Shown here one piece after another: positions 23,413 through 31,281 of a stretch of 42,301 nucleotides of DNA; within the stretch, counting starts at the first letter, position 1; each line of letters opens with the position of its first letter. This stretch comes from Rikenellaceae bacterium (GTDB lineage Bacteria; Bacteroidota; Bacteroidia; Bacteroidales; Rikenellaceae): positions 26,640 to 68,940 of the forward strand of contig JAUMXM010000003.1 in the NCBI GenBank assembly GCA_030529085.1, written 5' to 3'. The notes under the pieces are model-generated. The model saw only the letters and a list, made by a program, of their open reading frames with translations, was not told the DNA's origin and did not search any database. Position numbers and translations under genes: made by a program.

Positions 23413-24336
23413 ATGACAGAGCACTATTTTTCGGGCATTGTAACCCAGGCTACGGGTAGCTGGTATGAGGTTTTGAGCGAGGGCGAGCGCTTTCGCTGCC
23501 GCATTCGTGGCAAGTTGCGCCTCAAAGGGGTGCGCTCGACCAACCCCGTGGTGGTGGGCGACGAGGTGCAGTGTCTGACCGATGAGCAGGGCTCGCACCT
23601 GATCATTGATATCACCCCCCGCCGCAACTATGTGATTCGTCGCGCCTCGAACCTCTCGAAGGAGTCCCACATCATCGCTGCCAATATCGACCAGGCGCTG
23701 TTGATGGTTACCCTGCGCCAACCCGAGACGGCCCTTGAGTTTGTCGATCGCTTTCTGGTGACCTGCGAGGCCTACAAGATCCCCGTGGTGCTGCTCTTGG
23801 CAAAGATCGACCTGCAGGAGGAGGAGTCGGTGGCACTCTTCCGCTCGATTTACGAGCCGATCGGCTACCGCATCATCGAGGTCTCGGCCACGACGGGCGA
23901 GGGTGTCGAGGCGGTGCACGACCTTTTGGTGGGGCGCACGACGCTCCTGTCGGGTAACTCGGGAGTCGGCAAATCGACCCTCGTCAAGCGCATCGATCCT
24001 ACGCTCGACATCCGCACGGGCGACCTCTCCGAAAGCCACCACAAGGGTCGCCATACCACCACCTTCTCGACGATGTACCCCTTGAGCGAGGGGGGTGCCC
24101 TGATCGACACGCCGGGCATCAAGGGCTTCGGTCTGATCGACATCGAGGAGGAGGAGCTGTGGCACTACTTCCCCGAGATGATGCACTTCGGCCGCGAGTG
24201 CCGCTTCTACAACTGCACCCACACCCACGAGCCGGGCTGTGCCGTCGTGGCGGCGCTGGAGGCGGGCGAGATTTCGGTCTTGCGCTACGAAAGTTACCTC
24301 AAAATGATGGACGACGATGACAAATATCGCAAATAA
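23413..24336 (+). CDS. rsgA: Ribosome small-subunit-dependent GTPase A
   Basis: RsgA/YjeQ (307 aa) is a circularly permuted GTPase that checks late 30S maturation and is activated by the ribosome. The OB domain (about 1-70) precedes the permuted G motifs in order G4 AKID (130-133), G1 GNSGVGKS (181-188), a switch segment HHKGRHTTT and G3 DTPG (232-235). The C-terminal zinc site is Cys263, Cys268, His270, Cys276 in CRFYNCTHTHEPGC. Length is normal. The last 20 bp overlap the next gene, pointing to translational coupling. Confidence 0.96.
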   Translation: MTEHYFSGIVTQATGSWYEVLSEGERFRCRIRGKLRLKGVRSTNPVVVGDEVQCLTDEQGSHLIIDITPRRNYVIRRASNLSKESHIIAANIDQALLMVTLRQPETALEFVDRFLVTCEAYKIPVVLLLAKIDLQEEESVALFRSIYEPIGYRIIEVSATTGEGVEAVHDLLVGRTTLLSGNSGVGKSTLVKRIDPTLDIRTGDLSESHHKGRHTTTFSTMYPLSEGGALIDTPGIKGFGLIDIEEEELWHYFPEMMHFGRECRFYNCTHTHEPGCAVVAALEAGEISVLRYESYLKMMDDDDKYRK

Positions 24337-25033
24337 TATACCCCTAATCGACCTCCCCGACGAGGAGCACACCTTGGCTTGGTACCGCGAGCGTATCGAC
24401 TACCTGGCAACCTTTATGACCGAGGAGCGCTTCTCGCTCTTCGAGCGCACCCTCTCGATGCGCACGAAGCACCTCACGATTCTGACCGAGAACACCTTTC
24501 ATCCCCACAATGCGGCGGCTCTGATTCGCCACTGCGAGGCCTTCGGTGTGCAGCAGATGCACACGATCGAGACCCGCTGCACGTTCGACCCCTCGCAGAA
24601 TATCTCGCGCGGCTCGGATCGCTGGATCAACCTCGTGCGCCACACCTCGACTGCCGAGGCACTCTCGGCCCTCAAAGCCGAGGGGTATCGCCTGGTGGCC
24701 ACCACGCCCCACCGCGAGAGCTGCACGCCCGAGACGTTCGATGTGACGAAGGGGAAGTTTGCCCTGATCTTCGGCACCGAGCATGCCGGCATCTCCGACG
24801 AGGCGATGGCCGCCGCCGACGAGTACCTGCGTATCCCGATGTGCGGTATGGTCGAGAGCCTGAATGTCTCGGCCTCGGCTGCGATTCTGATCTACCAGCT
24901 CACGCAGCGCACCCGCGAACAGGTCGAGGGGTGGCAGCTCAGCGAGGAGGAGCACACGCGATTGTTGTATGATTGGGTGAAGCTCAGCGTGAAGGATGCC
25001 GAGCGAATTTTGGAACGTAAATTTGGCAAATAG
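24317..25033 (+). CDS. TrmH-family RNA 2'-O-methyltransferase
   Basis: SpoU/TrmH-type SPOUT methyltransferase (238 aa), probably making a 2'-O-methyl guanosine in tRNA (Gm18 by similarity to TrmH). Motif 1 is NTFHPHNAAALIRHCEAFGVQQMH (about 59-82), motif 2 FALIFGTEHAGISDEAM (about 148-164), motif 3 IPMCGMVESLNVSASAAILIYQL (about 173-195). The C-terminal helix (about 205-238) is the TrmH-like extension. It overlaps rsgA by 20 bp and its stop abuts the aminotransferase start. rRNA rather than tRNA could be the target. Confidence 0.9.
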   Translation: MTNIANNIPLIDLPDEEHTLAWYRERIDYLATFMTEERFSLFERTLSMRTKHLTILTENTFHPHNAAALIRHCEAFGVQQMHTIETRCTFDPSQNISRGSDRWINLVRHTSTAEALSALKAEGYRLVATTPHRESCTPETFDVTKGKFALIFGTEHAGISDEAMAAADEYLRIPMCGMVESLNVSASAAILIYQLTQRTREQVEGWQLSEEEHTRLLYDWVKLSVKDAERILERKFGK

Positions 25034-26236
25034 ATGAATATCCTACGCAAACAATTTCTGGCCCACGTCGGTCAAACCTCCCCGTCGCCGATGCTGGTCG
25101 AGGTGGAGCGTGCCGAAGGGGTCTACTTCTATACCCCCGAGGGGAAGCGCTACTACGACCTGATTGCCGGTGTCTCGGTGAGCAATGTCGGCCACTGCAA
25201 CCCGCAGGTTGTCAAAGCGGTGCAGGAGCAGGCCGCGAAGTATATGCACGTGATGGTCTATGGTGAGCTGGTCGAGACACCCCAGGTGCGCTACGCCAAG
25301 CTGCTGGCCGACCACCTGCCGGCCGCTATCGACGCCGTTTATTTTCTGAATTCGGGAGCTGAGGCGGTCGAAGGGGCTTTGAAGTTGGCAAAAAGATATA
25401 CGGGGCGTACCGAGATGATCTCGATGCGCCGCGCCTATCACGGCTCGACCCACGGAGCGATGTCGATGATGGGTCAACCCGAGGGTGAGGAGTGGAAGCA
25501 GGCCTTCCGCCCCCTGCTGCCCGACACGAAGGCGATCGAATTCAACGATTTTGAGCAGTTGGAGCAGATCACCGAGCGCACGGCCTGCGTCTTGGTTGAG
25601 CCGGTGCAGGGCGAGGCGGGTGTCCGCCCCCCGAAGTGTGGCTACCTTGAGGCGCTGCGCCGTCGTTGCGACGAGGTGGGTGCCCTGCTGATTTTCGACG
25701 AGATTCAGGTTGGCATGGGACGCACGGGCAAGATGTTTGCCTCGGAGCGCTATGGCGTGACCCCCGATATCATCTGCCTGGCCAAGGCCCTCGGCGGCGG
25801 TATGCCCCTTGGCGCCTTTGCGGCACGTCACGAGGTGATGGATACCCTCCAGACCAACCCCGTGTTGGGCCATATCACCACCTTTGGCGGCCACCCCGTC
25901 TGCTGCGCAGCAGGTTTGGCGGCTATGGAGTATATCCTTGAAAACAAGCTCCTTGAAAGTGTCGAGGCGAAGGGTGCACTCTACGAGTCGCTCCTCAAAG
26001 ATCACCCCGCGGTCAAGGAGGTGCGCCGTGCAGGTCTGCTGCTGGCCGTCGAGCTGGGCGAGAGCGAGAAACTCTACCGCATGATGGAGCTCTTTAAGGA
26101 GCTGGGCATCTTGAGCGATTGGTTCCTCTACTGCGATACCGCCTTCCGCATCTCGCCGCCGCTGACAATCACCGAGGCCGAGATTTTGGAGTCGACGCTG
26201 CTGATTCGCGAGGCCCTCGACCGCTTGGAGCAATAG
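25034..26236 (+). CDS. Class-III PLP-dependent aminotransferase
   Basis: Fold-type I aminotransferase (400 aa) of the acetylornithine/ornithine/4-aminobutyrate group. The cofactor site is clear: NSGAEAVEGALKLAKRYTGR (about 106-125), FDEIQVGMGRTGKMFA (Asp222, Gln225) and the Schiff-base Lys251 in ICLAKALGGGMPLG. Conserved Glu192 (VEPVQGEAG) is also present. Substrate cannot be fixed by eye; argD-type and omega-amino-acid types are both possible, and no arginine genes are adjacent. The ATG follows the previous stop with no gap. Confidence 0.9.
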   Translation: MNILRKQFLAHVGQTSPSPMLVEVERAEGVYFYTPEGKRYYDLIAGVSVSNVGHCNPQVVKAVQEQAAKYMHVMVYGELVETPQVRYAKLLADHLPAAIDAVYFLNSGAEAVEGALKLAKRYTGRTEMISMRRAYHGSTHGAMSMMGQPEGEEWKQAFRPLLPDTKAIEFNDFEQLEQITERTACVLVEPVQGEAGVRPPKCGYLEALRRRCDEVGALLIFDEIQVGMGRTGKMFASERYGVTPDIICLAKALGGGMPLGAFAARHEVMDTLQTNPVLGHITTFGGHPVCCAAGLAAMEYILENKLLESVEAKGALYESLLKDHPAVKEVRRAGLLLAVELGESEKLYRMMELFKELGILSDWFLYCDTAFRISPPLTITEAEILESTLLIREALDRLEQ

Positions 26237-26261
26237 ACAACGAACAACTTAAAATAACCCG

Positions 26262-26933
26262 ATGACTATGAAAAACCTTATTTTGATGCTGATCGTGGTG
26301 CTGGGCGTAGCCTGCGCCGCACCCGAGCAGGGCCCTGCCGTGGTCGATTGGCAGGTGGCAGAGCTCCCTGCGATTGATAGCGTGAAGGGTGCCCCGACCC
26401 TTGTTGATACGAAGCTGGGCAAGGCCGTGCGCTTCAACGGTGAGAGCGATGGTTACTTCCTCGGCGAGAACCCCCTGAAGGGGATGACCGAGCTTACGAT
26501 CGAGGTGATCTTCCGCCAGGAGGCCGATGCCGCCTTCGAGCAGCGCTTCCTCCACATGGGCCGCGTCAATGGCCCGCGTATTCTCTTCGAGACGCGTGTG
26601 AATCCCGACAGCACCTGGTACCTCGACACCTACATCCGCCTCGATAAGGAGACCGATCTTGTGCTGATCGATCCCAACCAGACCCACCCGACCGACCGCT
26701 GGTACAACCTGGCGATGGTCGTGGCCGAGGGTAAGGCTACGAGCTATGTCGATGGCCAAATGCAGCTTACGGGCGAGATTCCCTACCGCGAGATCGTTGA
26801 GGGTATCACCTCGGTAGGTGTGCGCCAGAATCAGGTTTGCTGGTTCAAGGGCGACCTCTACCGCATCCGCATCACGCCCCGTGCGCTGACCCCCGAGGAG
26901 TTCCTCAAGGACCACGAGGCGCTCAACGAGTAG
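26262..26933 (+). CDS. LamG/concanavalin-like domain lipoprotein
   Basis: Secreted protein (223 aa) with a short hydrophobic leader (MTMKNLILMLIVVLGVACAA) and a cysteine in position for lipidation, though VAC with Gly at -3 is a weak lipobox. The rest fits one laminin-G/ConA-like beta-sandwich: GKAVRFNGESDGYF (about 48-61), ELTIEVIFRQEADA, RFLHMGR, DRWYNLAMVVAEGKATSYVDGQ (about 144-165) and KGDLYRIRITPRALTPEEFLKDH. Such domains bind carbohydrate or protein; no ligand can be assigned. An alternative ATG is at 26268. It lies 25 bp after the aminotransferase and ends at a strong terminator. Confidence 0.82.
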   Translation: MTMKNLILMLIVVLGVACAAPEQGPAVVDWQVAELPAIDSVKGAPTLVDTKLGKAVRFNGESDGYFLGENPLKGMTELTIEVIFRQEADAAFEQRFLHMGRVNGPRILFETRVNPDSTWYLDTYIRLDKETDLVLIDPNQTHPTDRWYNLAMVVAEGKATSYVDGQMQLTGEIPYREIVEGITSVGVRQNQVCWFKGDLYRIRITPRALTPEEFLKDHEALNE

Positions 26934-26951
26934 CCCCCGACCGATCGAAAC

Positions 26952-26985
26952 AAAAAAGGTTGCCACGCAGATGGCAACCTTTTTT
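26952..26985. terminator. Two-way terminator between the LamG lipoprotein and nfo
   Basis: AAAAAAGGTTGCCA pairs perfectly with TGGCAACCTTTTTT around CGCAGA, giving a U-tract in either direction for the two convergent genes. Confidence 0.9.
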
Positions 26986-26992
26986 TGTGCTC

Positions 26993-27835
26993 TTATTTTC
27001 CGAAGCTCTTCAGCAGGGCGATCTCCTCGGCCCAGCGACTTTCGTCGGGGGTCTCGAGGATGAGGGGAATCCCCTCGAAGCGGCTGTCGGAGGCGATGAA
27101 GCGGAAGCAATCCATGCCGATAAGACCCTCGCCCAGAGGGGAGTGGCGGTCGACGTGGCTGCCGCGCGGCTTCATGGCGTCGTTCAGGTGCATGCCGCGC
27201 AGGTAGTCGAAGCCCACCACGCGGTCGAATTCGGCAAAGGTCTCGCGGCAGAGCTCCTCGCTGCGCAGGTCGTAGCCGGCGGCAAAGGCGTGGCAGGTGT
27301 CGATGCAGACACCTACGCGGCTCTTATCCTCCACGCGGTCAATGATGTAGCGCAGGTGCTCGAAGCGGTAGCCGAGGTTCGAGCCCTGACCTGCCGTATT
27401 CTCGATGACGGCCGTCACCCCCTCCGTGCGCTCCAAGGCGCGGTTGATCGAGGCGGCAATGCGGTCGAGCGACTCCTCCTCGGTGATGGTGCGCAGGTGG
27501 CTCCCGGGGTGGAAGTTCAGGCGGTCGAGGCCCAATTTGGCACAGCGACGCATCTCCTCCTCGAACGACTCGCGCGACTTCTCCAACGCCTCATCCTCGG
27601 GGTGACCCAGGTTGATCAGGTAGGAGTCGTGGGGCAGGATCTGCGAAGCGGTGTAGCCACACTCCTCGCAGGTGGCGCGGAAGCGTGCCGCCTCCTCGTC
27701 GGTGAGGGGCTTGGCCAACCATTGACGCTGATTCTTCGTGAAGAGCGCGAAGGCTGTTGCGCCGATTTGGGCTGCGTTGCGCGGGGCGTTCTCTACGCCG
27801 CCGCTTGCGCTGACATGAGCTCCAATGTAAAACAT
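26993..27835 (-). CDS. nfo: Deoxyribonuclease IV (AP endonuclease)
   Basis: Endonuclease IV (280 aa) cuts DNA 5' of abasic sites in base-excision repair, with a three-zinc TIM-barrel. The opening [33 protein letters not shown], the ligand-bearing [61 protein letters not shown] and ILETP are all present. Length is normal. It lies 11 bp downstream of the AraC-type regulator gene on the same strand. Confidence 0.97.
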   Translation of the reverse strand: MFYIGAHVSASGGVENAPRNAAQIGATAFALFTKNQRQWLAKPLTDEEAARFRATCEECGYTASQILPHDSYLINLGHPEDEALEKSRESFEEEMRRCAKLGLDRLNFHPGSHLRTITEEESLDRIAASINRALERTEGVTAVIENTAGQGSNLGYRFEHLRYIIDRVEDKSRVGVCIDTCHAFAAGYDLRSEELCRETFAEFDRVVGFDYLRGMHLNDAMKPRGSHVDRHSPLGEGLIGMDCFRFIASDSRFEGIPLILETPDESRWAEEIALLKSFGK

Positions 27836-27846
27836 AGTCGCTTGGT

Positions 27847-28677
27847 TTACAAATGCTTATAGCGCGAGGGCGAAACCCCCGTGTGCTGCTTGAAGTATTT
27901 GCCGAAGAAGGATTGCGACGAGAAGTTGAGCTTCTGGGCAATATCCTGAATACTCAAACCCGAGAACTTCAGCAGGTTCTTGGCCTCCATGATCACCGCC
28001 TCGTCGATCCAGCGTGCAGCGGTCTTGCCGCTCACCTCCTTGATGGCCGATGAGAAGTATTTGGGGGTGATGTGGAGCTGCTTGGCGTAGAAGCTCACGT
28101 TGCGCTCCGTGCGGCAGTGCTGCTCGAGGAGATCCATGAACTCGTCGAAGATCACCTCGCAACGTCCGTGCTTGGGCAGCTGCTCCTTTTCGCGGTTGCT
28201 GATCTCGGCAATGAGGTAGAAGGCGGTCTTGAACAACGACTCGACCACCTCGTTGCGGTAGCGATCCAGGTCGCTGTCGAGCAGCATGCGCATCAGGCGG
28301 AAGGTGGCCAGAATCTCGACCGTGTCCTGCTCGTTGATCTTCAACATCGGCGACTTGCGGAAGTGCAGGTTGATCGGCATCGAGGTCGAGAGGCTCATCT
28401 GCACGCGGTTGATAAAGGCCTTCGAGTAGGCCAGGAAGTAACCGGCAGCATTTGTCGTAGCGCGCTCGGTGCGAATCACCGAATCGGGGCTGAAGAAGAG
28501 GATCGAGTTGGGCTTGATGGTGTAGTTCTTTGTGTTGATTTGCACAACAGCCTCGCCCGAAAGCATGATGATGGCCGAAAAACCATCAATCGAGCTGGGG
28601 GCCTCTTCGGTGGGGTTGAGGTCTACAGTCATCGGGAAGAATACCAAATCGTCGGAGAGGTAGGCAACCCGATTCAT
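27847..28677 (-). CDS. AraC-family transcriptional regulator
   Basis: Regulator (276 aa) with an N-terminal cupin-like sensing domain (about 15-115: [28 protein letters not shown]) and a C-terminal AraC HTH (about 178-276: [41 protein letters not shown], then [33 protein letters not shown]). The inducer and targets are unknown. The frame is open to 28875; ATGs at 28755 and 28743 would add 26 or 22 residues, but the ATG at 28677 gives the usual length. It follows the lipid-kinase gene by 115 bp and could be transcribed with it; no -7 box is clear in the gap. Confidence 0.88.
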   Translation of the reverse strand: MNRVAYLSDDLVFFPMTVDLNPTEEAPSSIDGFSAIIMLSGEAVVQINTKNYTIKPNSILFFSPDSVIRTERATTNAAGYFLAYSKAFINRVQMSLSTSMPINLHFRKSPMLKINEQDTVEILATFRLMRMLLDSDLDRYRNEVVESLFKTAFYLIAEISNREKEQLPKHGRCEVIFDEFMDLLEQHCRTERNVSFYAKQLHITPKYFSSAIKEVSGKTAARWIDEAVIMEAKNLLKFSGLSIQDIAQKLNFSSQSFFGKYFKQHTGVSPSRYKHL

Positions 28678-28792
28678 CGTCTTCTTGATGCGCGAGATTG
28701 GAACTTTGTGAGGCAGAGCTCCATCGTGGCGGCTGTGTAACATTTTGTGTACCATTTGAGAACAATATTTAGTGGGTGAATAGTGCAGTGTG

Positions 28793-29668
28793 TTACTCGT
28801 GATGGTGGTTTGCGGCGCATTGGATGCGCAGTGCCCCCTCGAGACATTCGATCGCAAGGGGGAATTCGGCACCACGCTGCCCGTCTACATCGGTCAGCTC
28901 TTTGCACGGAGAGTCGATTGTGATGGTGCGGGCGTGGAGGTGGCGCACCGTGCGGGGGTTGCCCCCCAAAAGGTAGCGCACCATGGCGATGCTGTCGAAT
29001 ATCAGGTTGCGCTTCTCGAGCAGCAGGCACTCGAAGTGTCCGTCCTGCACCGAGGAGCGGCGTGCCAGGCGAAATCCGCCGGCTGTCTCGCCGTTGAAAA
29101 TCAGGGCGATGAGCGTGTCGATCCGGAAGGCTTTGCCGTCGGCCGTAATCGAGAGCGGGATGCGGTGCATCGTGCGCAGCTCTTTGAGTCCTTCGGCAAT
29201 GTAGGCCAACTTCCCCCAGCGGTGCTTGCGCTCGTCGGAGGTGCGTTGCGAGGTGGTCGTGAAGAGGCCGAAGGAGAAGATGTTGACAAAATAGATGTCG
29301 TTCACGCGGCCGCAATCGACCTTTTCGATGATTCCCGAGGCAATCTGACGAGCCGCCACTATGGGGTCATTCTCCATGCCGAGTGCGTGGGCGAAGTCGT
29401 TGGCCGTACCGGCCGGAATGATGCCGAGCGGAATGTCCAACCCCTTCTCCTTCATGCGGTTCAGCGCGAAGTTTACGGTGCCGTCACCGCCCGCTACCAC
29501 CATCAAGTCGAGCTCCGCGCGCCCCTCGAAGGGGTTGGCCGTGAAGTCGATCTCGATCGGCTCGATGGTGTAGTCGGCCGCGCGGAACACGGCAAGGATC
29601 TCTTCGCGAGCGCGTGCAATGCGACCGCGGCCCGATTGGGGGTTGTATAGAAAGGCTGCCTGTTTCAT
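28793..29668 (-). CDS. Diacylglycerol kinase-family lipid kinase
   Basis: Soluble or peripheral lipid kinase (291 aa) of the DAGK_cat/YegS/DgkB group, phosphorylating diacylglycerol or a related lipid. The catalytic domain begins AAFLYNPQSGRGR (about 4-16) and has the nucleotide-binding GGDGT (60-64), then PLGIIPAGTANDFAHALGM, and a C-terminal beta domain with IFNGETAGGFRLARRSSVQDGHFECLLL. The frame runs upstream to 29800 inside apbE, but the ATG at 29668 begins at the domain and leaves 11 bp after the apbE stop. The C-terminal CAANHHHE is unusual in its His run, which may be chance. Confidence 0.9.
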   Translation of the reverse strand: MKQAAFLYNPQSGRGRIARAREEILAVFRAADYTIEPIEIDFTANPFEGRAELDLMVVAGGDGTVNFALNRMKEKGLDIPLGIIPAGTANDFAHALGMENDPIVAARQIASGIIEKVDCGRVNDIYFVNIFSFGLFTTTSQRTSDERKHRWGKLAYIAEGLKELRTMHRIPLSITADGKAFRIDTLIALIFNGETAGGFRLARRSSVQDGHFECLLLEKRNLIFDSIAMVRYLLGGNPRTVRHLHARTITIDSPCKELTDVDGQRGAEFPLAIECLEGALRIQCAANHHHE

Positions 29669-29679
29669 CGCTGTATGGG

Positions 29680-30699
29680 TTACATCATTAAGGCCTGCAT
29701 GGCCGGGGTGATTACCTCGTCGAATTCGTTTTCGGATCCCTCGTCGGCTGCCAGGATCAGGTAGGCGGCAACCTCGGGATGGGCCTCCAAGAAGCGGCAA
29801 GCCGCCTCGTCACCCATCGCCAGGAGCATCGTGCAGATGGCATCGGCCTCGGCGCAGGTGGGTGCTACGACCGTCGTCGAGAGCAGGCGCGAGAGTTGGC
29901 TGCGTCCCGTGCGCGGGTCGATCGTGTGGGCTATTTTGTTCCCTTTTTGGTCGAGGTAGAAGCGGCGGTAGTTGCCCGAGGTCGCCATGGCGCCCGCCGT
30001 GAGGGCAATGCGGCGCTCGATATACTCGCCGTCGGTCATGTTGCCGTCGTAGGGCGATTCGACGCCGATGCGCCAGGGGTTTCCTTGGCGATTGCGCCCC
30101 TTGCAGCGCACCTCACCACCGATATCGACAAGGTAGTTTTCGGCGCCGGTCTGCTCGACGTAGTCGGCCAAAAGGTCGACCGTGTATCCCTTGGCAATCG
30201 AGTTCAGGTCGAGCGCCACGCGGCTGTCACTTTTAATAAGTCGGCCCCCCTCGATGCGGATCTTCTCCATGCCGACAAAGGCCAGGAGTGAGTCGATGTT
30301 CGGCTGCTGTTCGGCGCTGCGTCCGGCAAAGCCCCACGCCTCGACCAACGGCTTGACGGTGATGTCGTAGGCCCCTCCGCTGAGGCGATGGATCGAGTCG
30401 GCCAAACAAATATTGTAGGTGATGTGGCGGTCGAGCGAGTCGGTCTCGCCGCGATTGATGCGGTTGAGGAGCGATTGCTCGTCAAAAATCGACATCGAGG
30501 CTTTGGCTTCTCGGTCGAGAGCCATTGCGCCGCGATAGAGTGTGTCGCAAGGTGAGTCGGAGATGATGTGCAGACGAGTCCCGAGCATCGCGCCATTGAC
30601 CACACGATACTCCGACTCGGTGGTACAACCGACCGAGAGCATAGCTCCTGCGAGGAGCGCGATGAGCCCTTTATGGGTTTTTTTATACCAAAAATTCAT
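29680..30699 (-). CDS. apbE: FAD:protein FMN transferase lipoprotein (ApbE)
   Basis: ApbE (339 aa) attaches FMN covalently to threonine in periplasmic parts of Rnf/Nqr-type complexes, using FAD. It has a lipoprotein leader ending LSVGC (Cys25), then GTRLHIISDSP, the SGGAYDITVKPLVEAWGF segment (about 106-123), VALDLNSIAKGYTVDLLADYV, YLVDIGGEVRCKG and the C-terminal HTIDPRTGRSQL. The Mg2+ ligand region around ALTAGAMATSGNYRRF is intact. Length is normal. A TAATTTTG box (minus 30718-30711) lies 11 bases before the ATG. Confidence 0.94.
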   Translation of the reverse strand: MNFWYKKTHKGLIALLAGAMLSVGCTTESEYRVVNGAMLGTRLHIISDSPCDTLYRGAMALDREAKASMSIFDEQSLLNRINRGETDSLDRHITYNICLADSIHRLSGGAYDITVKPLVEAWGFAGRSAEQQPNIDSLLAFVGMEKIRIEGGRLIKSDSRVALDLNSIAKGYTVDLLADYVEQTGAENYLVDIGGEVRCKGRNRQGNPWRIGVESPYDGNMTDGEYIERRIALTAGAMATSGNYRRFYLDQKGNKIAHTIDPRTGRSQLSRLLSTTVVAPTCAEADAICTMLLAMGDEAACRFLEAHPEVAAYLILAADEGSENEFDEVITPAMQALMM

Positions 30700-30710
30700 C
30701 TATTTGACGG

Positions 30711-30718
30711 CAAAATTA
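30711..30718 (-). promoter_or_regulatory. -7 box of apbE
   Basis: TAATTTTG on the minus strand, 11 bases before the apbE ATG; the leader would be only about 7 bases. No good -33 element seen. Confidence 0.45.
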
Positions 30719-30824
30719 CATAAATTATCCGTAAAGTCGGAAATTTTCGGTCGAAAAATCGCAAAAAAACTGAAAATGAGTGCGAAAAAACTATGTTTTA
30801 GTTCCGGAATCCCAATTTAATTTG

Positions 30825-30832
30825 TACCTTTG
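30825..30832 (+). promoter_or_regulatory. -7 box of rpsO-pnp
   Basis: TACCTTTG at 30825-30832, 75 bp before the rpsO ATG, matches TAnnTTTG. The resulting leader (about 30837-30907) is the longest of any clear promoter here and could hold an S15-binding site for autoregulation; no structure was verified. Confidence 0.6.
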
Positions 30833-30907
30833 CCGCACGCTCTGGCGTTATTCTGAAAGTAAGGGGAATACGTCGTAGAGTGGAACTTAAATAATCACAA
30901 AATTTTT

Positions 30908-31180
30908 ATGGCTTATTTAACAGCAGAGAAAAAGCAGGAGCTTTTCGGACAGTACGGCAAGTCTAACACGGATACGGGTTCGCCCGAAAGCCAGATTGCC
31001 TTGTTTTCGTACCGTATTGCCCACCTTACGGCACACCTCAAGAACAACCGTCACGACTTCGGTACGCAGCGCGCCATGTTGCGTATGATCGGTAAGCGTC
31101 GTCAGTTGTTGGAGTACCTGAAGGCAGTGGACATCGAGCGCTATCGCGCTATCGTGAAGAAGCTCAACCTTCGCAAGTAA
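30908..31180 (+). CDS. rpsO: 30S ribosomal protein S15
   Basis: S15 (90 aa) binds 16S rRNA early in 30S assembly and helps form a bridge to the 50S subunit. The pattern NTDTGSPESQIALFSYRIAHLTAHLKNNRHDFGTQRAMLRMIGKRRQLLEYL is the family signature. Length is exact for the family. It is followed 101 bp later by pnp, the usual order, with a long hairpin in between. Confidence 0.98.
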   Translation: MAYLTAEKKQELFGQYGKSNTDTGSPESQIALFSYRIAHLTAHLKNNRHDFGTQRAMLRMIGKRRQLLEYLKAVDIERYRAIVKKLNLRK

Positions 31181-31193
31181 TCCGCGAGGTAGA

Positions 31194-31234
31194 AATGAGG
31201 GCAATTTCCTGCCGAGGCAGGAGTTGCCTTCATT
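31194..31234 (+). other. rpsO-pnp intergenic hairpin (probable RNase-processing site)
   Basis: AATGAGGGCAA (31194-31204) pairs with TTGCCTTCATT (31224-31234) and TCCTGCC (31207-31213) with GGCAGGA (31216-31222), giving a stem of about 18 pairs with a tiny loop and a small internal bulge. Only four U residues follow, so it may be a weak attenuator or, as in E. coli, a site where RNase III cuts and PNPase autoregulates. Confidence 0.6.
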
Positions 31235-31281
31235 TTCGTAATGAAACAACAAACACAACACTATAGGAAAAAGAAAAAACA

